The notes below the pieces were generated by a model. It had not been told where the DNA came from and did no database searches. It saw only the letters and a list, made by a program, of their open reading frames with translations. Of a DNA stretch of 64,000 bases, positions 1 to 8,453 are shown piece by piece. A program made the translations under genes and the position numbers. The stretch comes from Acutalibacter sp. (GTDB taxonomy: Bacteria; Bacillota; Clostridia; Oscillospirales; Acutalibacteraceae), in contig JAHHRN010000001.1 of the NCBI GenBank assembly GCA_020025775.1, positions 124,001 to 188,000 on the forward strand. The letters run 5' to 3'. Each line of letters begins with the position of its first letter. Position 1 is the first letter of the stretch.

Positions 1-212
1 ATGGAAATGCATGCGGTAGCAGGGAACCCGTAGAGGTGCAAGAAGTTCGGCTCAGCGCCTTGCTTCTTGATGTACTCATACGCGAGTCTGTCAATCTCGT
101 AGGTGGTTACACCCGGTTTAACAGCTTCCCCTGCCAACTGTAGCGCTTCCGCCGATATAATACAAGCTTTTCGAATCAGCTCGATTTCACGCGCGGTTTT
201 CAGCACTATCAT
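1..212 (-). CDS. map: methionine aminopeptidase, N-terminal part (cut by window edge)
   Basis: Removes the initiator methionine from new proteins in the cytoplasm. Only the first ~70 residues are present (start MIVLKTAREIELIRKAC); the metal-binding core lies outside the window. The N-terminal pattern 'EIELIRKA...VKPGVTTYEIDRLAYEYI...GAEPNFLHLYGFPATACIS' is typical of type I bacterial MetAP. The start follows the adk stop by 2 bases and a GGAGG-like site sits inside the adk end. The adk-map order is the usual Firmicutes spc operon continuation. Confidence 0.93.
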   Translation of the reverse strand, partial: MIVLKTAREIELIRKACIISAEALQLAGEAVKPGVTTYEIDRLAYEYIKKQGAEPNFLHLYGFPATACIS

Positions 213-214
213 GC

Positions 215-847
215 TTAATCCTCCAATGCCTTAAAGGTGAGAGCAGTTGTATCTGCAACTTCCTCCTGACCTTCTACTACGCGAAGGATGCCCTTCTTTT
301 CGTAGAAGCCCTTTAACGGCTCAGTCTGCTCGTGGTATGTCTTAAGACGGTCGAGCACTGTTTCCGGCATATCGTCTTTGCGCTGAATGAGAGCGTCGCC
401 GCAGAAATCGCAAACGCCGTCCTGTTTCGGCTTCTTATATGCCAGGTGATAGGTTGCGCCGCACTTACCGCAGACACGTCTGCCGGAAAGTCTTGCAGCG
501 ATTTTTTCGTCAGCAACTTCGATGTCGATGACGCGGTCGATGCGAACGCCCATTTCGTCAAGCGCTTCTGCCTGCGGAATGGTTCTCGGGAAACCGTCTA
601 AGATAAAGCCGTTCTGGCAGTCATCCTTTTTCAGTCTCTCGTTGATAATTCCGATAACAACCTCGTCCGGAACAAGTTTGCCGGCGTCGATAAAGGATTT
701 GGCTTTAAGTCCCATTTCGGTTCCGTTTGCCATGGCTTCACGAAGAATGTTGCCGGTGGAAATTGCCGGAATCGAAAGCTTTTCGCAGATTTTTTCTGCC
801 TGTGTACCCTTGCCTGCGCCGGGAGCGCCGAGAAGAATCAGGTTCAT
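215..847 (-). CDS. adk: adenylate kinase
   Basis: Interconverts ATP + AMP and 2 ADP in the cytoplasm. The P-loop GAPGAGKGT is at residues 7-15, the NMP-binding region around 30-60, and the LID near 125-160. The LID carries four cysteines (CGKCGATY... and CDFCG), so this is the zinc-binding LID form common in Gram-positives. 'DGFPRT' and the arginines of the LID are present. Length 210 is normal for the long-LID type. It sits between secY and map in the spc operon, 19 bases after secY. Confidence 0.97.
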   Translation of the reverse strand: MNLILLGAPGAGKGTQAEKICEKLSIPAISTGNILREAMANGTEMGLKAKSFIDAGKLVPDEVVIGIINERLKKDDCQNGFILDGFPRTIPQAEALDEMGVRIDRVIDIEVADEKIAARLSGRRVCGKCGATYHLAYKKPKQDGVCDFCGDALIQRKDDMPETVLDRLKTYHEQTEPLKGFYEKKGILRVVEGQEEVADTTALTFKALED

Positions 848-866
848 AAAACTTCCTCCTTATCTA

Positions 867-2180
867 TTAATCCAAGAAGCCTTTGTAATGACGCATCATC
901 ATCTGGCTCTCGAGCTGCTTCACGGTTTCCAATGCAACACCAACCATAATGATGATGGAGGTACCACCGAGGGTTAAGTTAACCTGATGGTGGAAAGCAC
1001 CGGTAATCTGAGAGAAGATAATCGGGAAGAGCGCGATAACAGAAATAAGAAGTGCGCCGAGTAAGGTGATTCTGGAAAGTACTTTGGCGATGTAATCCGA
1101 AGTGGACTTACCGGGACGAATACCCGGGATAGCGCCGCTGTTTCTACGGATGTTGTTCGCCATTTCAATCGGGTTGTACTGAATTGCCGCATAGAAGTAT
1201 GCGAAGAAGATAATCAGTACGAAGTACATGATACCATATGCCCAATGTGTTGTTTTGAACACATTGAAGAAGCCCTGCCAGAAGCCGTTCGGCTCCTTAA
1301 CGAAGAGTTCAATGGTGGGCGGAAGAGAAAGAATGGAAGATGCGAAGATGATGGGAAGAACACCGCACATATTAACCTTAATCGGAATATGTGTGCTCTG
1401 ACCGCCGTACATCTTTCTGCCGACAACACGCTTCGCGTACTGAACGGGAAGTCTTCTCTCTGCGTTGTCCATCCAAACGATGTAAGCAATCATAAGGAGC
1501 ATGGAAACGAACGCAATCGGAACAAGTGCATAGTAAGCACCGCCCTTATCGATGTACTGATAGAGACCTGTGAGGGTCATAGGTAAGCGGGATACGATAC
1601 CCGCGAAAAGAATCATGGAGATACCGTTGCCAACACCCTTTACGTTAACCTGCTCGCCGAGCCACATTAAGAATGCAGCGCCAGCGGTGTAGCAAAGGAT
1701 GATTACGATTGCCTGGAATACAGCAGCAAAGCCGGTGAAGGCCTGACCGTTTGCATCCACGGTTAAGTAGTGCTGAGAACGGATGTAGAAGTAGTAAGCA
1801 GTACTCTGAAGCGCTGCAAGAGCAATCGCTGTGTAACGAGTAATGCTGGAAATCTTCTTCTGACCCTCTTCTCCTTCCTTTGCGAGACGCTCTAAAGCGG
1901 GAATCGCAACGGTGAGAAGCTGGATAATAATAGAAGCATTGATGTACGGGGTGATGGACATTGCGAAAATCGTACCGTAGTTGAACGCGTCACCAGTCAT
2001 CATGCTAAGATAAGTCATGAAGTTGTTCGCGTTCGGGTCGGAAATGATGCCCTCTGTAATGTTGACGAAAGGAACGGGAAGCGCTGCACCGATTCTGAAA
2101 ATCAAGATGATAAGTGCGGTGAAAAGCATCTTCTTACGAAGATCAGCGATTTTCCACGCATTGATGATCGTCTGGAACAT
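867..2180 (-). CDS. secY: preprotein translocase subunit SecY
   Basis: Central channel of the SecYEG translocon in the cytoplasmic membrane. The 437 residues carry ten hydrophobic segments. Family signatures include the early 'RIGAALPVPFV' segment, 'MSITPYINASIIIQLL' (plug/TM2 region) and 'RRNSGAIPGIRPGKSTSDYI' (cytoplasmic loop before TM9). The start codon follows a GAGGTGATC sequence that overlaps the end of rplO; the two genes are 2 bases apart, so translation is probably coupled. Confidence 0.97.
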   Translation of the reverse strand: MFQTIINAWKIADLRKKMLFTALIILIFRIGAALPVPFVNITEGIISDPNANNFMTYLSMMTGDAFNYGTIFAMSITPYINASIIIQLLTVAIPALERLAKEGEEGQKKISSITRYTAIALAALQSTAYYFYIRSQHYLTVDANGQAFTGFAAVFQAIVIILCYTAGAAFLMWLGEQVNVKGVGNGISMILFAGIVSRLPMTLTGLYQYIDKGGAYYALVPIAFVSMLLMIAYIVWMDNAERRLPVQYAKRVVGRKMYGGQSTHIPIKVNMCGVLPIIFASSILSLPPTIELFVKEPNGFWQGFFNVFKTTHWAYGIMYFVLIIFFAYFYAAIQYNPIEMANNIRRNSGAIPGIRPGKSTSDYIAKVLSRITLLGALLISVIALFPIIFSQITGAFHHQVNLTLGGTSIIIMVGVALETVKQLESQMMMRHYKGFLD

Positions 2181-2182
2181 AA

Positions 2183-2626
2183 TCAGATCACCTCAGCCTT
2201 TCCACCTGCTGCCTCGATTTTCTGCTTTGCCGACTCGGAAAAGCTGTTGACCTGCACGGTGAGTTTTTTGCTGAGTTCGCCGTTACCTAATACTTTTACG
2301 CCGTCAAGAGCCTTTTTGATGAGACCCTTTTCGATGAGAGCTTCAACTGTAACAGTTGCGCCATCTTCGAAAGCATCGTTCAAAGCGGAAACGTTAACCT
2401 TTGCGATTTCCTTTGCAAAGATGTTGTTAAAGCCACGCTTCGGAATACGACGCTGTAACGGCATCTGGCCACCTTCAAAGCCGGGACGCATACCGCGACC
2501 TGCACGGGCCTTTTGACCCTTGTGACCTTTACCTGCAGTCTTGCCTTGACCGGATGCGGGGCCTCTACCAATGCGCTTAACCGCTTTCTTAGAGCCTTCT
2601 ACCGGTGAAAGTTCGTGCAATTTCAT
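2183..2626 (-). CDS. rplO: 50S ribosomal protein L15
   Basis: Large-subunit protein. It has the basic glycine-rich N-terminal arm (residues ~20-50: RGPASGQGKTAGKGHKGQ...) and the globular C-terminal half with 'VKVLGNGELSKKLTV'. Length 147 is normal. A strong AAGGAGGTG site precedes the start. It lies between rpmD and secY, as in Bacillus. Confidence 0.97.
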   Translation of the reverse strand: MKLHELSPVEGSKKAVKRIGRGPASGQGKTAGKGHKGQKARAGRGMRPGFEGGQMPLQRRIPKRGFNNIFAKEIAKVNVSALNDAFEDGATVTVEALIEKGLIKKALDGVKVLGNGELSKKLTVQVNSFSESAKQKIEAAGGKAEVI

Positions 2627-2638
2627 ATTCGCACCTCC

Positions 2639-2818
2639 TTAAGCATTCGTTACCTCGATAAGATGAGAGATCTTTTTAATCTTACCCTGTGTCTGCGCAT
2701 TGTCAGGCTGAACTGACTTATCGCCGATTTTTTTAAGACCAAGTGCATGGGCGGTGGCAATCTGATCTTTTTTGCTGCCGATAAGGCTCTTCTTAAGTGT
2801 AACAGTTACGTTTGCCAT
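2639..2818 (-). CDS. rpmD: 50S ribosomal protein L30
   Basis: 59 residues, start MANVTVTLKKSLIGSKKDQI, then 'HALGLKKIGDKSVQPDNAQT' and 'KIKKISHLIEV'. These are the L30 core motifs. L30 binds 23S rRNA; it is short in bacteria. It occupies the canonical position between rpsE and rplO, and the next gene starts 12 bases after its stop. Confidence 0.95.
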   Translation of the reverse strand: MANVTVTLKKSLIGSKKDQIATAHALGLKKIGDKSVQPDNAQTQGKIKKISHLIEVTNA

Positions 2819-2832
2819 TTAAATGCCCCTCC

Positions 2833-3336
2833 TTAATCTAAAATATCTTCTACGGACTTGCCGCGAATTGCTGCAACTTCTTCAACGTTGCGAAGTCTGG
2901 AAAGACCATCAATAGTTGCGCGAACTACGTTGCAGGGGTTGTTGGAGCGCATTGCCTTAGAACGGATGTCCTTAATACCAACGGTCTCAACAACTGCACG
3001 AACGGGGCCGCCTGCGATAACGCCGGTACCGGGTGCTGCGGGTTTCATAAGAACTACGCCTGCGCCGTACTTACCGATGATTTCGTGGGGGATTGTTGTA
3101 CCCTTTAATGCAACCTTAATGAGGTTCTTCTTTGCGTTTTCGATACCCTTACGGATAGCGTCCGGAACTTCACCGGACTTACCAAGGCCGAAGCCTACGA
3201 TACCATTGCCGTCGCCTACAACTACAAGAGCGGAGAATTTCATGATACGGCCGCCCTTAACAGTTTTGGAAACACGGTTGATGGCAACTACTCTCTCTTC
3301 AAGCTCAAGAGTGGATGCGTCGATTTTTGTAGCCAT
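2833..3336 (-). CDS. rpsE: 30S ribosomal protein S5
   Basis: Small-subunit protein involved in decoding accuracy. 167 residues with the N-terminal double-stranded-RNA-binding half (VVAINRVSKTVKGGRIMKFSA style) and the C-terminal half 'IRKGIENAKKNLIKVALKGTTIPHEIIGKYGAG'. I chose the second ATG (MATKIDAS): the AAAGGAG site is 8 bases from it but only 2 bases from the upstream ATG (3342), which would add just Met-Thr. Confidence 0.96.
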   Translation of the reverse strand: MATKIDASTLELEERVVAINRVSKTVKGGRIMKFSALVVVGDGNGIVGFGLGKSGEVPDAIRKGIENAKKNLIKVALKGTTIPHEIIGKYGAGVVLMKPAAPGTGVIAGGPVRAVVETVGIKDIRSKAMRSNNPCNVVRATIDGLSRLRNVEEVAAIRGKSVEDILD

Positions 3337-3352
3337 TGTCATTTCTCCTTTC

Positions 3353-3712
3353 TTAGAAGTTTAAGCCGCCCTCACGAGCGCCTTCGGCGAGAGCCTGTAC
3401 TCTGCCGCTGTATACGTAGCCGCCTCTGTCGAAAACAACATCTTTGATGTTCTTTTCTGCTGCTCTCTCTGCGAGAAGCTTGCCGACTGCTTTTGCTGCG
3501 TCTTTGTTTCCGCCGTACTCTGTGAAGTCTTTCTCAGTTGTAGAAGCTGCTGCTAAAGTAACACCTGCTACATCATCGATTAACTGTGCATAAATATGCT
3601 GGAGTGAACGGAAAACAGCAAGACGCGGACGCTGTGCAGTACCGGAGATCTTTGCGCGAACTCTTGCGTGGCGCTTCTGTCTTGCCTTTTTGCTATCAGG
3701 CCTGTTAACCAT
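3353..3712 (-). CDS. rplR: 50S ribosomal protein L18
   Basis: Binds 5S rRNA together with L5. 119 residues with the basic start (DSKKARQKRHARVRAKISGT) and 'RPRLAVFRSLQHIYAQLIDD', then the C-terminal 'DRGGYVYSGRVQALAEGAREGGL' signature. An AAAGGAG site lies 9 bases before the start. Canonical position between rplF and rpsE. Confidence 0.97.
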   Translation of the reverse strand: MVNRPDSKKARQKRHARVRAKISGTAQRPRLAVFRSLQHIYAQLIDDVAGVTLAAASTTEKDFTEYGGNKDAAKAVGKLLAERAAEKNIKDVVFDRGGYVYSGRVQALAEGAREGGLNF

Positions 3713-3727
3713 TTAAATACACTCCTT

Positions 3728-4273
3728 TTATTTACCGCCCTTACCGGCTTTACCTTCTTTACGGCGAATATGCTCATCTGCATATTTGATACCCTTGCCC
3801 TTATAAGGCTCAGGACGACGCTTGTCGCGAATTTCAGCCGCAAACTGACCTACCATCTGCTTGTCTGCACCCAAAACAACAATCTTGTTGGGGGCCGGAA
3901 CTTCAATGGTGATACCGTCGATTTCCGGCATGATAACCTGATGGGAATAACCGATATTCATAACAAGATCCTTGCCCTGCTTTGCAACACGGTAACCAAC
4001 GCCGTTAACTTCGAGCTCCTTCTTGAAGCCTTCGGTTACGCCGATAACCATGTTGTGAATGAGGGTACGGGTAAGACCGTGTAAGGATTTGTTTTCATTG
4101 CTGTCGTCAGGACGGGTAACAAGGATTGCGCCGTCTTCCATAGCAACGTTCATGTTTTCATGTACTGTTCTGGTAAGAGTACCCTTGGGGCCCTTAACGG
4201 TAACAGTACTACCGTCGATTTTAACTTCGACGCCTGCGGGAACAGCGATGGGCTGTCTGCCGATTCTAGACAT
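3728..4273 (-). CDS. rplF: 50S ribosomal protein L6
   Basis: Large-subunit protein near the sarcin-ricin loop. 181 residues from MSRIGRQPIAVPAGV, with the two duplicated L6 folds and the C-terminal signature 'RRPEPYKGKGIKYADEHIRRKEGK'. The AAGGAGG site is 6 bases from this ATG; an in-frame ATG at 4291 lies upstream of the ribosome binding site and would add six residues (MVRRYS) not seen in the family. Confidence 0.97.
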   Translation of the reverse strand: MSRIGRQPIAVPAGVEVKIDGSTVTVKGPKGTLTRTVHENMNVAMEDGAILVTRPDDSNENKSLHGLTRTLIHNMVIGVTEGFKKELEVNGVGYRVAKQGKDLVMNIGYSHQVIMPEIDGITIEVPAPNKIVVLGADKQMVGQFAAEIRDKRRPEPYKGKGIKYADEHIRRKEGKAGKGGK

Positions 4274-4284
4274 ACTGTACCTCC

Positions 4285-4680
4285 TTACCAAACGTATGCA
4301 AGCACTTCGCCGCCAACGTTAGCTTTGCGTGCTGCCTTGTCTGTCATAACACCTTTAGATGTGGAAAGAATTGCGATACCAAGACCAATGGGTTTCGGCA
4401 TTTCTTCGCAATTTGTATAAATACGAAGACCGGGGGTGGAAACTCTTCTGAGACCAGTGATAACAGAAGCTTTGTTTGCACCGTACTTAAGGGTGATTTC
4501 GATGATACCCTGTTTGCCGTCGTCTTCTACTTTAAAGCTTTTGATGAAGCCCTCATCCACAAGAATTTGAGCAATCGCTTTCTTCATGTTGGATGCGGGA
4601 ACCTTTACGGTTTCATGCTTTGCAGAGTTCGCATTGCGAATTCTGGTGAGCATATCACCGATAGAATCCGTGATTTGCAT
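4285..4680 (-). CDS. rpsH: 30S ribosomal protein S8
   Basis: Binds 16S rRNA helix 21 and, in E. coli, regulates the spc operon. 131 residues beginning MQITDSIGDMLTRIRNAN, with the C-terminal signature 'KGVMTDKAARKANVGGEVLAYVW'. A strong AAGGAGG site lies before the start. Order rpsN-rpsH-rplF is as expected. Confidence 0.97.
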   Translation of the reverse strand: MQITDSIGDMLTRIRNANSAKHETVKVPASNMKKAIAQILVDEGFIKSFKVEDDGKQGIIEITLKYGANKASVITGLRRVSTPGLRIYTNCEEMPKPIGLGIAILSTSKGVMTDKAARKANVGGEVLAYVW

Positions 4681-4706
4681 TCTATTTCCTCCTTTGCAAT
4701 TGCTCT

Positions 4707-4892
4707 TTACCAGCTAGCTTTCTTTACGCCCGGGATTTCGCCCTTATGAGCGAGCTCTCTGAAGCAAACACGGCAAACGCCGTACTTGCGAAGATAAGCG
4801 TGCGGACGACCGCAGATTTTGCATCTGTTGTAAGCTCTGGTGGAATACTTTGCAGGTCTGGCCTGCTTTACTTTCATAGATGTTTTAGCCAC
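4707..4892 (-). CDS. rpsN: 30S ribosomal protein S14, zinc type
   Basis: 61 residues, the short 'type Z' form with CKIC...CRVC, four cysteines that bind zinc (residues ~24-43). It starts with GTG, 8 bases after an AAGGAGG site. Bacteria with this form sometimes carry a zinc-free paralogue elsewhere; none is in this window. Confidence 0.97.
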   Translation of the reverse strand: MAKTSMKVKQARPAKYSTRAYNRCKICGRPHAYLRKYGVCRVCFRELAHKGEIPGVKKASW

Positions 4893-4904
4893 GATAATCC
4901 CTCC

Positions 4905-5447
4905 TTATCTAGTGAACGGAGCGCCCATGAGCGTTAAGAGCTCTCTGGCTTCTTCGTCTGTATTAGCTGTTGTGATGAAGCAGATATCCATGCCGCGAAC
5001 TGCGTCGATCTTATCATACTCGATTTCCGGGAAGATAAGCTGTTCTTTAACGCCCATAGCATAGTTGCCTCTGCCGTCGAAAGAGTTCGGGTTAATACCT
5101 CTGAAGTCGCGAACACGCGGAAGAGCGAGGTTGAAGAATCTGTCTAAGAATTCATACATTCTCTCGCCACGAAGTGTAACCTTAACACCGATGGTCATGC
5201 CTTCACGAAGTTTGAAGTTCGCAACGGACTTCTTTGCTTTACAAGCAATCGGTCTCTGACCGGTAATCTTCATAAGGTCGCCCATGATGGAGTCAACAAC
5301 CTTGGAGTTGTCTTTTGCTTCGCCGCAGCCTACGTTGATAACGATCTTATCAAGCTTCGGGATTTGCATAACGCTCTTGTAGCCGAACTTCTTCTGGAGA
5401 GCAGGAGCTACTTCAGAAACGTATTTTTCTTTCATTCTTGCTGCCAT
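4905..5447 (-). CDS. rplE: 50S ribosomal protein L5
   Basis: Part of the 5S rRNA complex in the central protuberance. 180 residues with 'MQIPKLDKIVINVGCGEA', 'GQRPIACKAKKSVANFKLREG' and the C-terminal 'GMDICFITTANTDEEARELL'. A GGGAGGG site lies 9 bases before the start. Normal length. Confidence 0.97.
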   Translation of the reverse strand: MAARMKEKYVSEVAPALQKKFGYKSVMQIPKLDKIVINVGCGEAKDNSKVVDSIMGDLMKITGQRPIACKAKKSVANFKLREGMTIGVKVTLRGERMYEFLDRFFNLALPRVRDFRGINPNSFDGRGNYAMGVKEQLIFPEIEYDKIDAVRGMDICFITTANTDEEARELLTLMGAPFTR

Positions 5448-5464
5448 TCTGTTATGTCCCTCCC

Positions 5465-5782
5465 TTATTCAAACTGAGCGCCGCATTTTTTGCATACGCG
5501 CTTTTTATCTTTGCCTGTGCCCTCGTGACCTACACGAGTGGGCTGGTTGCACTTGGGGCAAACAAGCTGAACCTTGTCTGCATAGAGTGCGCTTTCAGCC
5601 TTAACAAGGCCGCCAGCTTCGCCCATTTTGCGGGGCTTAACGTGCTTTGTTACAACGTTTACGCCTTCGACAATAACCTTGCCTTCAGCCGGTGCAACCT
5701 GCATAACTTTGCCCTGCTTACCACGGTTTTTACCATTTAATACCACAACGGTATCGCCGGTTTTAACATGAACTTTATTCAT
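5465..5782 (-). CDS. rplX: 50S ribosomal protein L24
   Basis: Assembly-initiating protein of the large subunit. 105 residues: MNKVHVKTGDTVVVLNGKNRGKQGKV is the KOW motif region. The start is chosen because GGAGG is 8 bases upstream of it; another ATG at 5797, overlapping the rplN stop as TAATG, itself contains that GGAGG and would add five residues. The C-terminal part has two CxxC pairs (CPKC, CKKC), a possible zinc site found in some L24 proteins. Confidence 0.95.
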   Translation of the reverse strand: MNKVHVKTGDTVVVLNGKNRGKQGKVMQVAPAEGKVIVEGVNVVTKHVKPRKMGEAGGLVKAESALYADKVQLVCPKCNQPTRVGHEGTGKDKKRVCKKCGAQFE

Positions 5783-5796
5783 CTTTTGCACCTCCA

Positions 5797-6165
5797 TTAA
5801 AGCACTTCGGGAGCAAGGGAAAGAATCTTCATGTAATCTTTATCACGAAGCTCTCTTGCTACCGGCCCAAAGATACGGGTGCCTCTGGGGTTCTTGTCAT
5901 CTTTAATTAATACTGCTGCGTTTTCGTCGAAACGGATGTAAGTACCGTCATCTCTACGAACGCCGCTTGCTGTTCTAACGACTACTGCCTTTACAACATC
6001 GCCTTTTTTAACAACGCCGCCGGGTGCTGCCTTTTTGACCGAAGCTACAATGACATCGCCGATATTTGCATATCTTCTACCTGTACCACCAAGAACACGA
6101 ATGCACATAATTTCTTTTGCACCTGTGTTGTCGGCAACCTTGAGGTAAGTCTGTTGTTGAATCAC
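5797..6165 (-). CDS. rplN: 50S ribosomal protein L14
   Basis: Interface protein of the large subunit. 122 residues, MIQQQTYLKVADNTGAKEIM start and 'GTRIFGPVARELRDKDYMKI' end, both family signatures. It starts with GTG, 8 bases after AAGGAGG. Its stop codon overlaps an unused rplX ATG. Confidence 0.97.
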   Translation of the reverse strand: MIQQQTYLKVADNTGAKEIMCIRVLGGTGRRYANIGDVIVASVKKAAPGGVVKKGDVVKAVVVRTASGVRRDDGTYIRFDENAAVLIKDDKNPRGTRIFGPVARELRDKDYMKILSLAPEVL

Positions 6166-6185
6166 AGTGAATGCCTCCTTAGAAA

Positions 6186-6443
6186 TTATTTCGCTTTCTC
6201 GATAATCTTAGCCACACGCCATCTCTTGTCTTTGGAGAGCGGGCGGGTTTCCATAATGAGAACCTTATCGCCTACGCCGCACTCGTTGTTTTCGTCGTGT
6301 GCCTTAATTTTAACTGTACGGTTAACAATCTTGTTGTAGAGCGGATGTTTAACTCTGTCTTTAATAGAAACGACAACAGTTTTATCCATCTTATCGCTGG
6401 AAACAATGCCAACCTGTGTTTTTCTGAGGTTTCTTTCGCTCAT
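6186..6443 (-). CDS. rpsQ: 30S ribosomal protein S17
   Basis: Primary 16S rRNA-binding protein with an OB fold. 85 residues with 'GIVSSDKMDKTVVVSIKDRV' and 'MKHPLYNKIV'-like core (KHPLYNKIVNRTVKIKAHDE), then 'GDKVLIMETRPLSKDKRWRV'. Normal length and position between rpmC and rplN. Confidence 0.97.
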   Translation of the reverse strand: MSERNLRKTQVGIVSSDKMDKTVVVSIKDRVKHPLYNKIVNRTVKIKAHDENNECGVGDKVLIMETRPLSKDKRWRVAKIIEKAK

Positions 6444-6462
6444 CTATATACCCTCCCTTTCC

Positions 6463-6666
6463 TTAAGCGTTAGCGCCGTGGAGTTCGATATCGCGAATGA
6501 TGGTCTTCACTCTAGCAATATCTTTCTTGACAGCGCGGATACGCATCGGATTCTCGAGCTGGTTGATGGCCTGCTGGAAGCGTAATTTGAAAAGTTCATC
6601 TTTAAGCTCCACGAGTTTAGCATCCAACTCAGCGGGGGAAAGGTTCTTCAATTCGTTTGCTTTCAT
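6463..6666 (-). CDS. rpmC: 50S ribosomal protein L29
   Basis: Small two-helix protein near the exit tunnel, contacts trigger factor and SRP. 67 residues, MKANELKNLSPAELDAKLVE and 'NPMRIRAVKKDIARVKTII'. The start codon overlaps the rplP stop as ATGA, so translation is coupled. Confidence 0.97.
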   Translation of the reverse strand: MKANELKNLSPAELDAKLVELKDELFKLRFQQAINQLENPMRIRAVKKDIARVKTIIRDIELHGANA

Positions 6667-7097
6667 GCTTGCTCACCTTCCTCTACTTGCTCATCTTTCT
6701 TGACGAATTTGCATTTTACCGGAAGCTTGTTAGCTGCAAGGCGAAGAGCCTCACGAGCGGTTTCTTCCGGAACGCCGGCGATTTCGAACATAACTCTGCC
6801 GGGCTTAACAACGGCTACCCAATATTCGGGTGAACCTTTACCGGAACCCATTCGGGTTTCAGCGGGTTTTTCAGTGATCGGCTTATCCGGGAAAATCTTA
6901 ATCCAAACCTGACCGCCACGCTTGATGTATCTTGTCATAGCGATACGAGCTGCTTCGATCTGGTTAGAAGTGATCCAAGCCGGTTCTAAAGACGCAAGAC
7001 CGTACTCACCATAGTTAACCTTGTTACCTCTGGTAGCTTTACCGGTAAGACGTCCTCTGTGAACTCTGCGGTATTTAACTCTCTTAGGCAGTAACAT
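6663..7097 (-). CDS. rplP: 50S ribosomal protein L16
   Basis: Large-subunit protein needed for the A-site and for late assembly. 144 residues, MLLPKRVKYRRVHRGRLTG start and 'KPITEKPAETRMGSGKGSPEYWVAVV' core. The start overlaps the rpsC stop (TAATG) and its stop overlaps the rpmC start (ATGA). Confidence 0.97.
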   Translation of the reverse strand: MLLPKRVKYRRVHRGRLTGKATRGNKVNYGEYGLASLEPAWITSNQIEAARIAMTRYIKRGGQVWIKIFPDKPITEKPAETRMGSGKGSPEYWVAVVKPGRVMFEIAGVPEETAREALRLAANKLPVKCKFVKKDEQVEEGEQA

Positions 7098-7777
7098 TAT
7101 TTTGCGCCTCCTTCTCTTTTCGGCTGTCTGTTCTTACGATTGTCGTGAAGAACTTCGCCTTTATAAAGCCAAACCTTAACGCCGATACGGCCGTAGGTTG
7201 TCTTTGCTTCAGCAAAACCGTAGTCGATGTCTGCACGAACGGTCTGAAGCGGAATAGTACCTTCATGGTAACGCTCTGTACGAGCAATTTCTGCACCGCC
7301 AAGACGGCCGCTAACCTGAGTCTTGATACCCTTAGCACCGAGTCTCATGGTTCTGCCGATGCTCTGTTTAAGAGCGCGACGGAAAGAAATACGTCTTTCA
7401 AGCTGGTTAGCAATGTTTTCTGCTACGAGCTGAGCGTCGAGGTCGGGCTGCTTAATTTCAACGATGTTGATATAAACTTCCTTGTCGCCGCCAAGCATCT
7501 TTTTGCAGGTTGCTTTGAGCTTTTCGATTTCTGCGCCGCCCTTACCGATAACCATACCGGGCTTTGCGCAGTGGATGTTGATGCGAACGCGCTTTGCGTC
7601 TCTTTCGATTTCTACCTTGGGAACGCCAGCCGGAGCGAGGGTTTCCAAGAGATATTTACGAAGCTTGTTATCAGAAATCAAGGTTTCTGCGAAATCCTTT
7701 TTGTTGGCGTACCAACGAGAATCCCAATCTTTAATAACACCGATACGAAGACCGGTGGGATTGATTTTCTGTCCCAT
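7097..7777 (-). CDS. rpsC: 30S ribosomal protein S3
   Basis: Helicase-like mRNA-entry protein. 226 residues; the type II KH domain lies around residues 40-110 with 'GMVIGKGGAEIEKLK' (GKGG loop), and the C-terminal half has 'GRLGGAEIARTERYHEGTIPLQTVRADIDYG'. A GGAGGAGG site precedes the start. Confidence 0.97.
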   Translation of the reverse strand: MGQKINPTGLRIGVIKDWDSRWYANKKDFAETLISDNKLRKYLLETLAPAGVPKVEIERDAKRVRINIHCAKPGMVIGKGGAEIEKLKATCKKMLGGDKEVYINIVEIKQPDLDAQLVAENIANQLERRISFRRALKQSIGRTMRLGAKGIKTQVSGRLGGAEIARTERYHEGTIPLQTVRADIDYGFAEAKTTYGRIGVKVWLYKGEVLHDNRKNRQPKREGGAK

Positions 7778-7797
7778 AGTATTTACCTCCTCCTCGC

Positions 7798-8130
7798 TTA
7801 TTCTGCTTCTTTAAGCACAATGTAAATGTGCGAAGTCTTTTTGTTGATTCTGTGTGCACGACCCTGTGCTCTTGCACGAATTCTCTTTAAGGTCGGGCCC
7901 TGATCTGCGTGGCAAGATGCAACGTAAAGTCTGGAAGTATCCATGTCCTTCATTTCTGCGTTTGCCATAGCGGATTTTAAAAGCTTTCCAAGAGGTTCAC
8001 ACGCAGCCTTGGGTGTGTACTTCAGGATTGCCATTGCCTCGTCGCAAGGCTTGTTTCTGATAAGATCCAGTACGACCTGCACCTTACGGGGCGCAATGCG
8101 TACATAGGTTGCTTTTGCAGTTGCTTCCAT
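7798..8130 (-). CDS. rplV: 50S ribosomal protein L22
   Basis: Exit-tunnel protein. 110 residues, 'ATYVRIAPRKVQVVLDLIRN' and the tunnel-tip beta hairpin region near 'DQGPTLKRIRARAQGRAHRINK'. Macrolide-resistance mutations map to that hairpin in other species; nothing unusual is seen here. Confidence 0.97.
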   Translation of the reverse strand: MEATAKATYVRIAPRKVQVVLDLIRNKPCDEAMAILKYTPKAACEPLGKLLKSAMANAEMKDMDTSRLYVASCHADQGPTLKRIRARAQGRAHRINKKTSHIYIVLKEAE

Positions 8131-8152
8131 TCGTTATACACTCCTTTGCTGC

Positions 8153-8434
8153 TTATTTACCGTTGTTGGAAGTTTTAGAGCCAGCGTGACCCTTAAAGGT
8201 TCTGGTCGGTGCAAATTCACCGAGCTTATGTCCAACCATATCCTCTGTTACATAAACCGGAACATGCTTGTGGCCGTCATGGACAGCGAAAGTATGACCG
8301 ACAAAGTCCGGGAATATAGTCGAGCTACGGCTCCATGTCTTTAAAACGATTTTTTCACCGTTTTCATTCATTTTCTGAACTCTTGCGAGCAATTTCGGTG
8401 CAACGTAAGGTCCTTTTTTAATACTTCTGCTCAT
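8153..8434 (-). CDS. rpsS: 30S ribosomal protein S19
   Basis: Head protein of the small subunit, binds 16S rRNA with S13. 93 residues, MSRSIKKGPYVAPKLL start, 'IKTWSRSSTIFPDFVGHT'-type core and 'HKLGEFAPTRTFKGHAG' end. Normal length and place. Confidence 0.97.
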   Translation of the reverse strand: MSRSIKKGPYVAPKLLARVQKMNENGEKIVLKTWSRSSTIFPDFVGHTFAVHDGHKHVPVYVTEDMVGHKLGEFAPTRTFKGHAGSKTSNNGK

Positions 8435-8453
8435 AATCTACACTCCTTTCGAC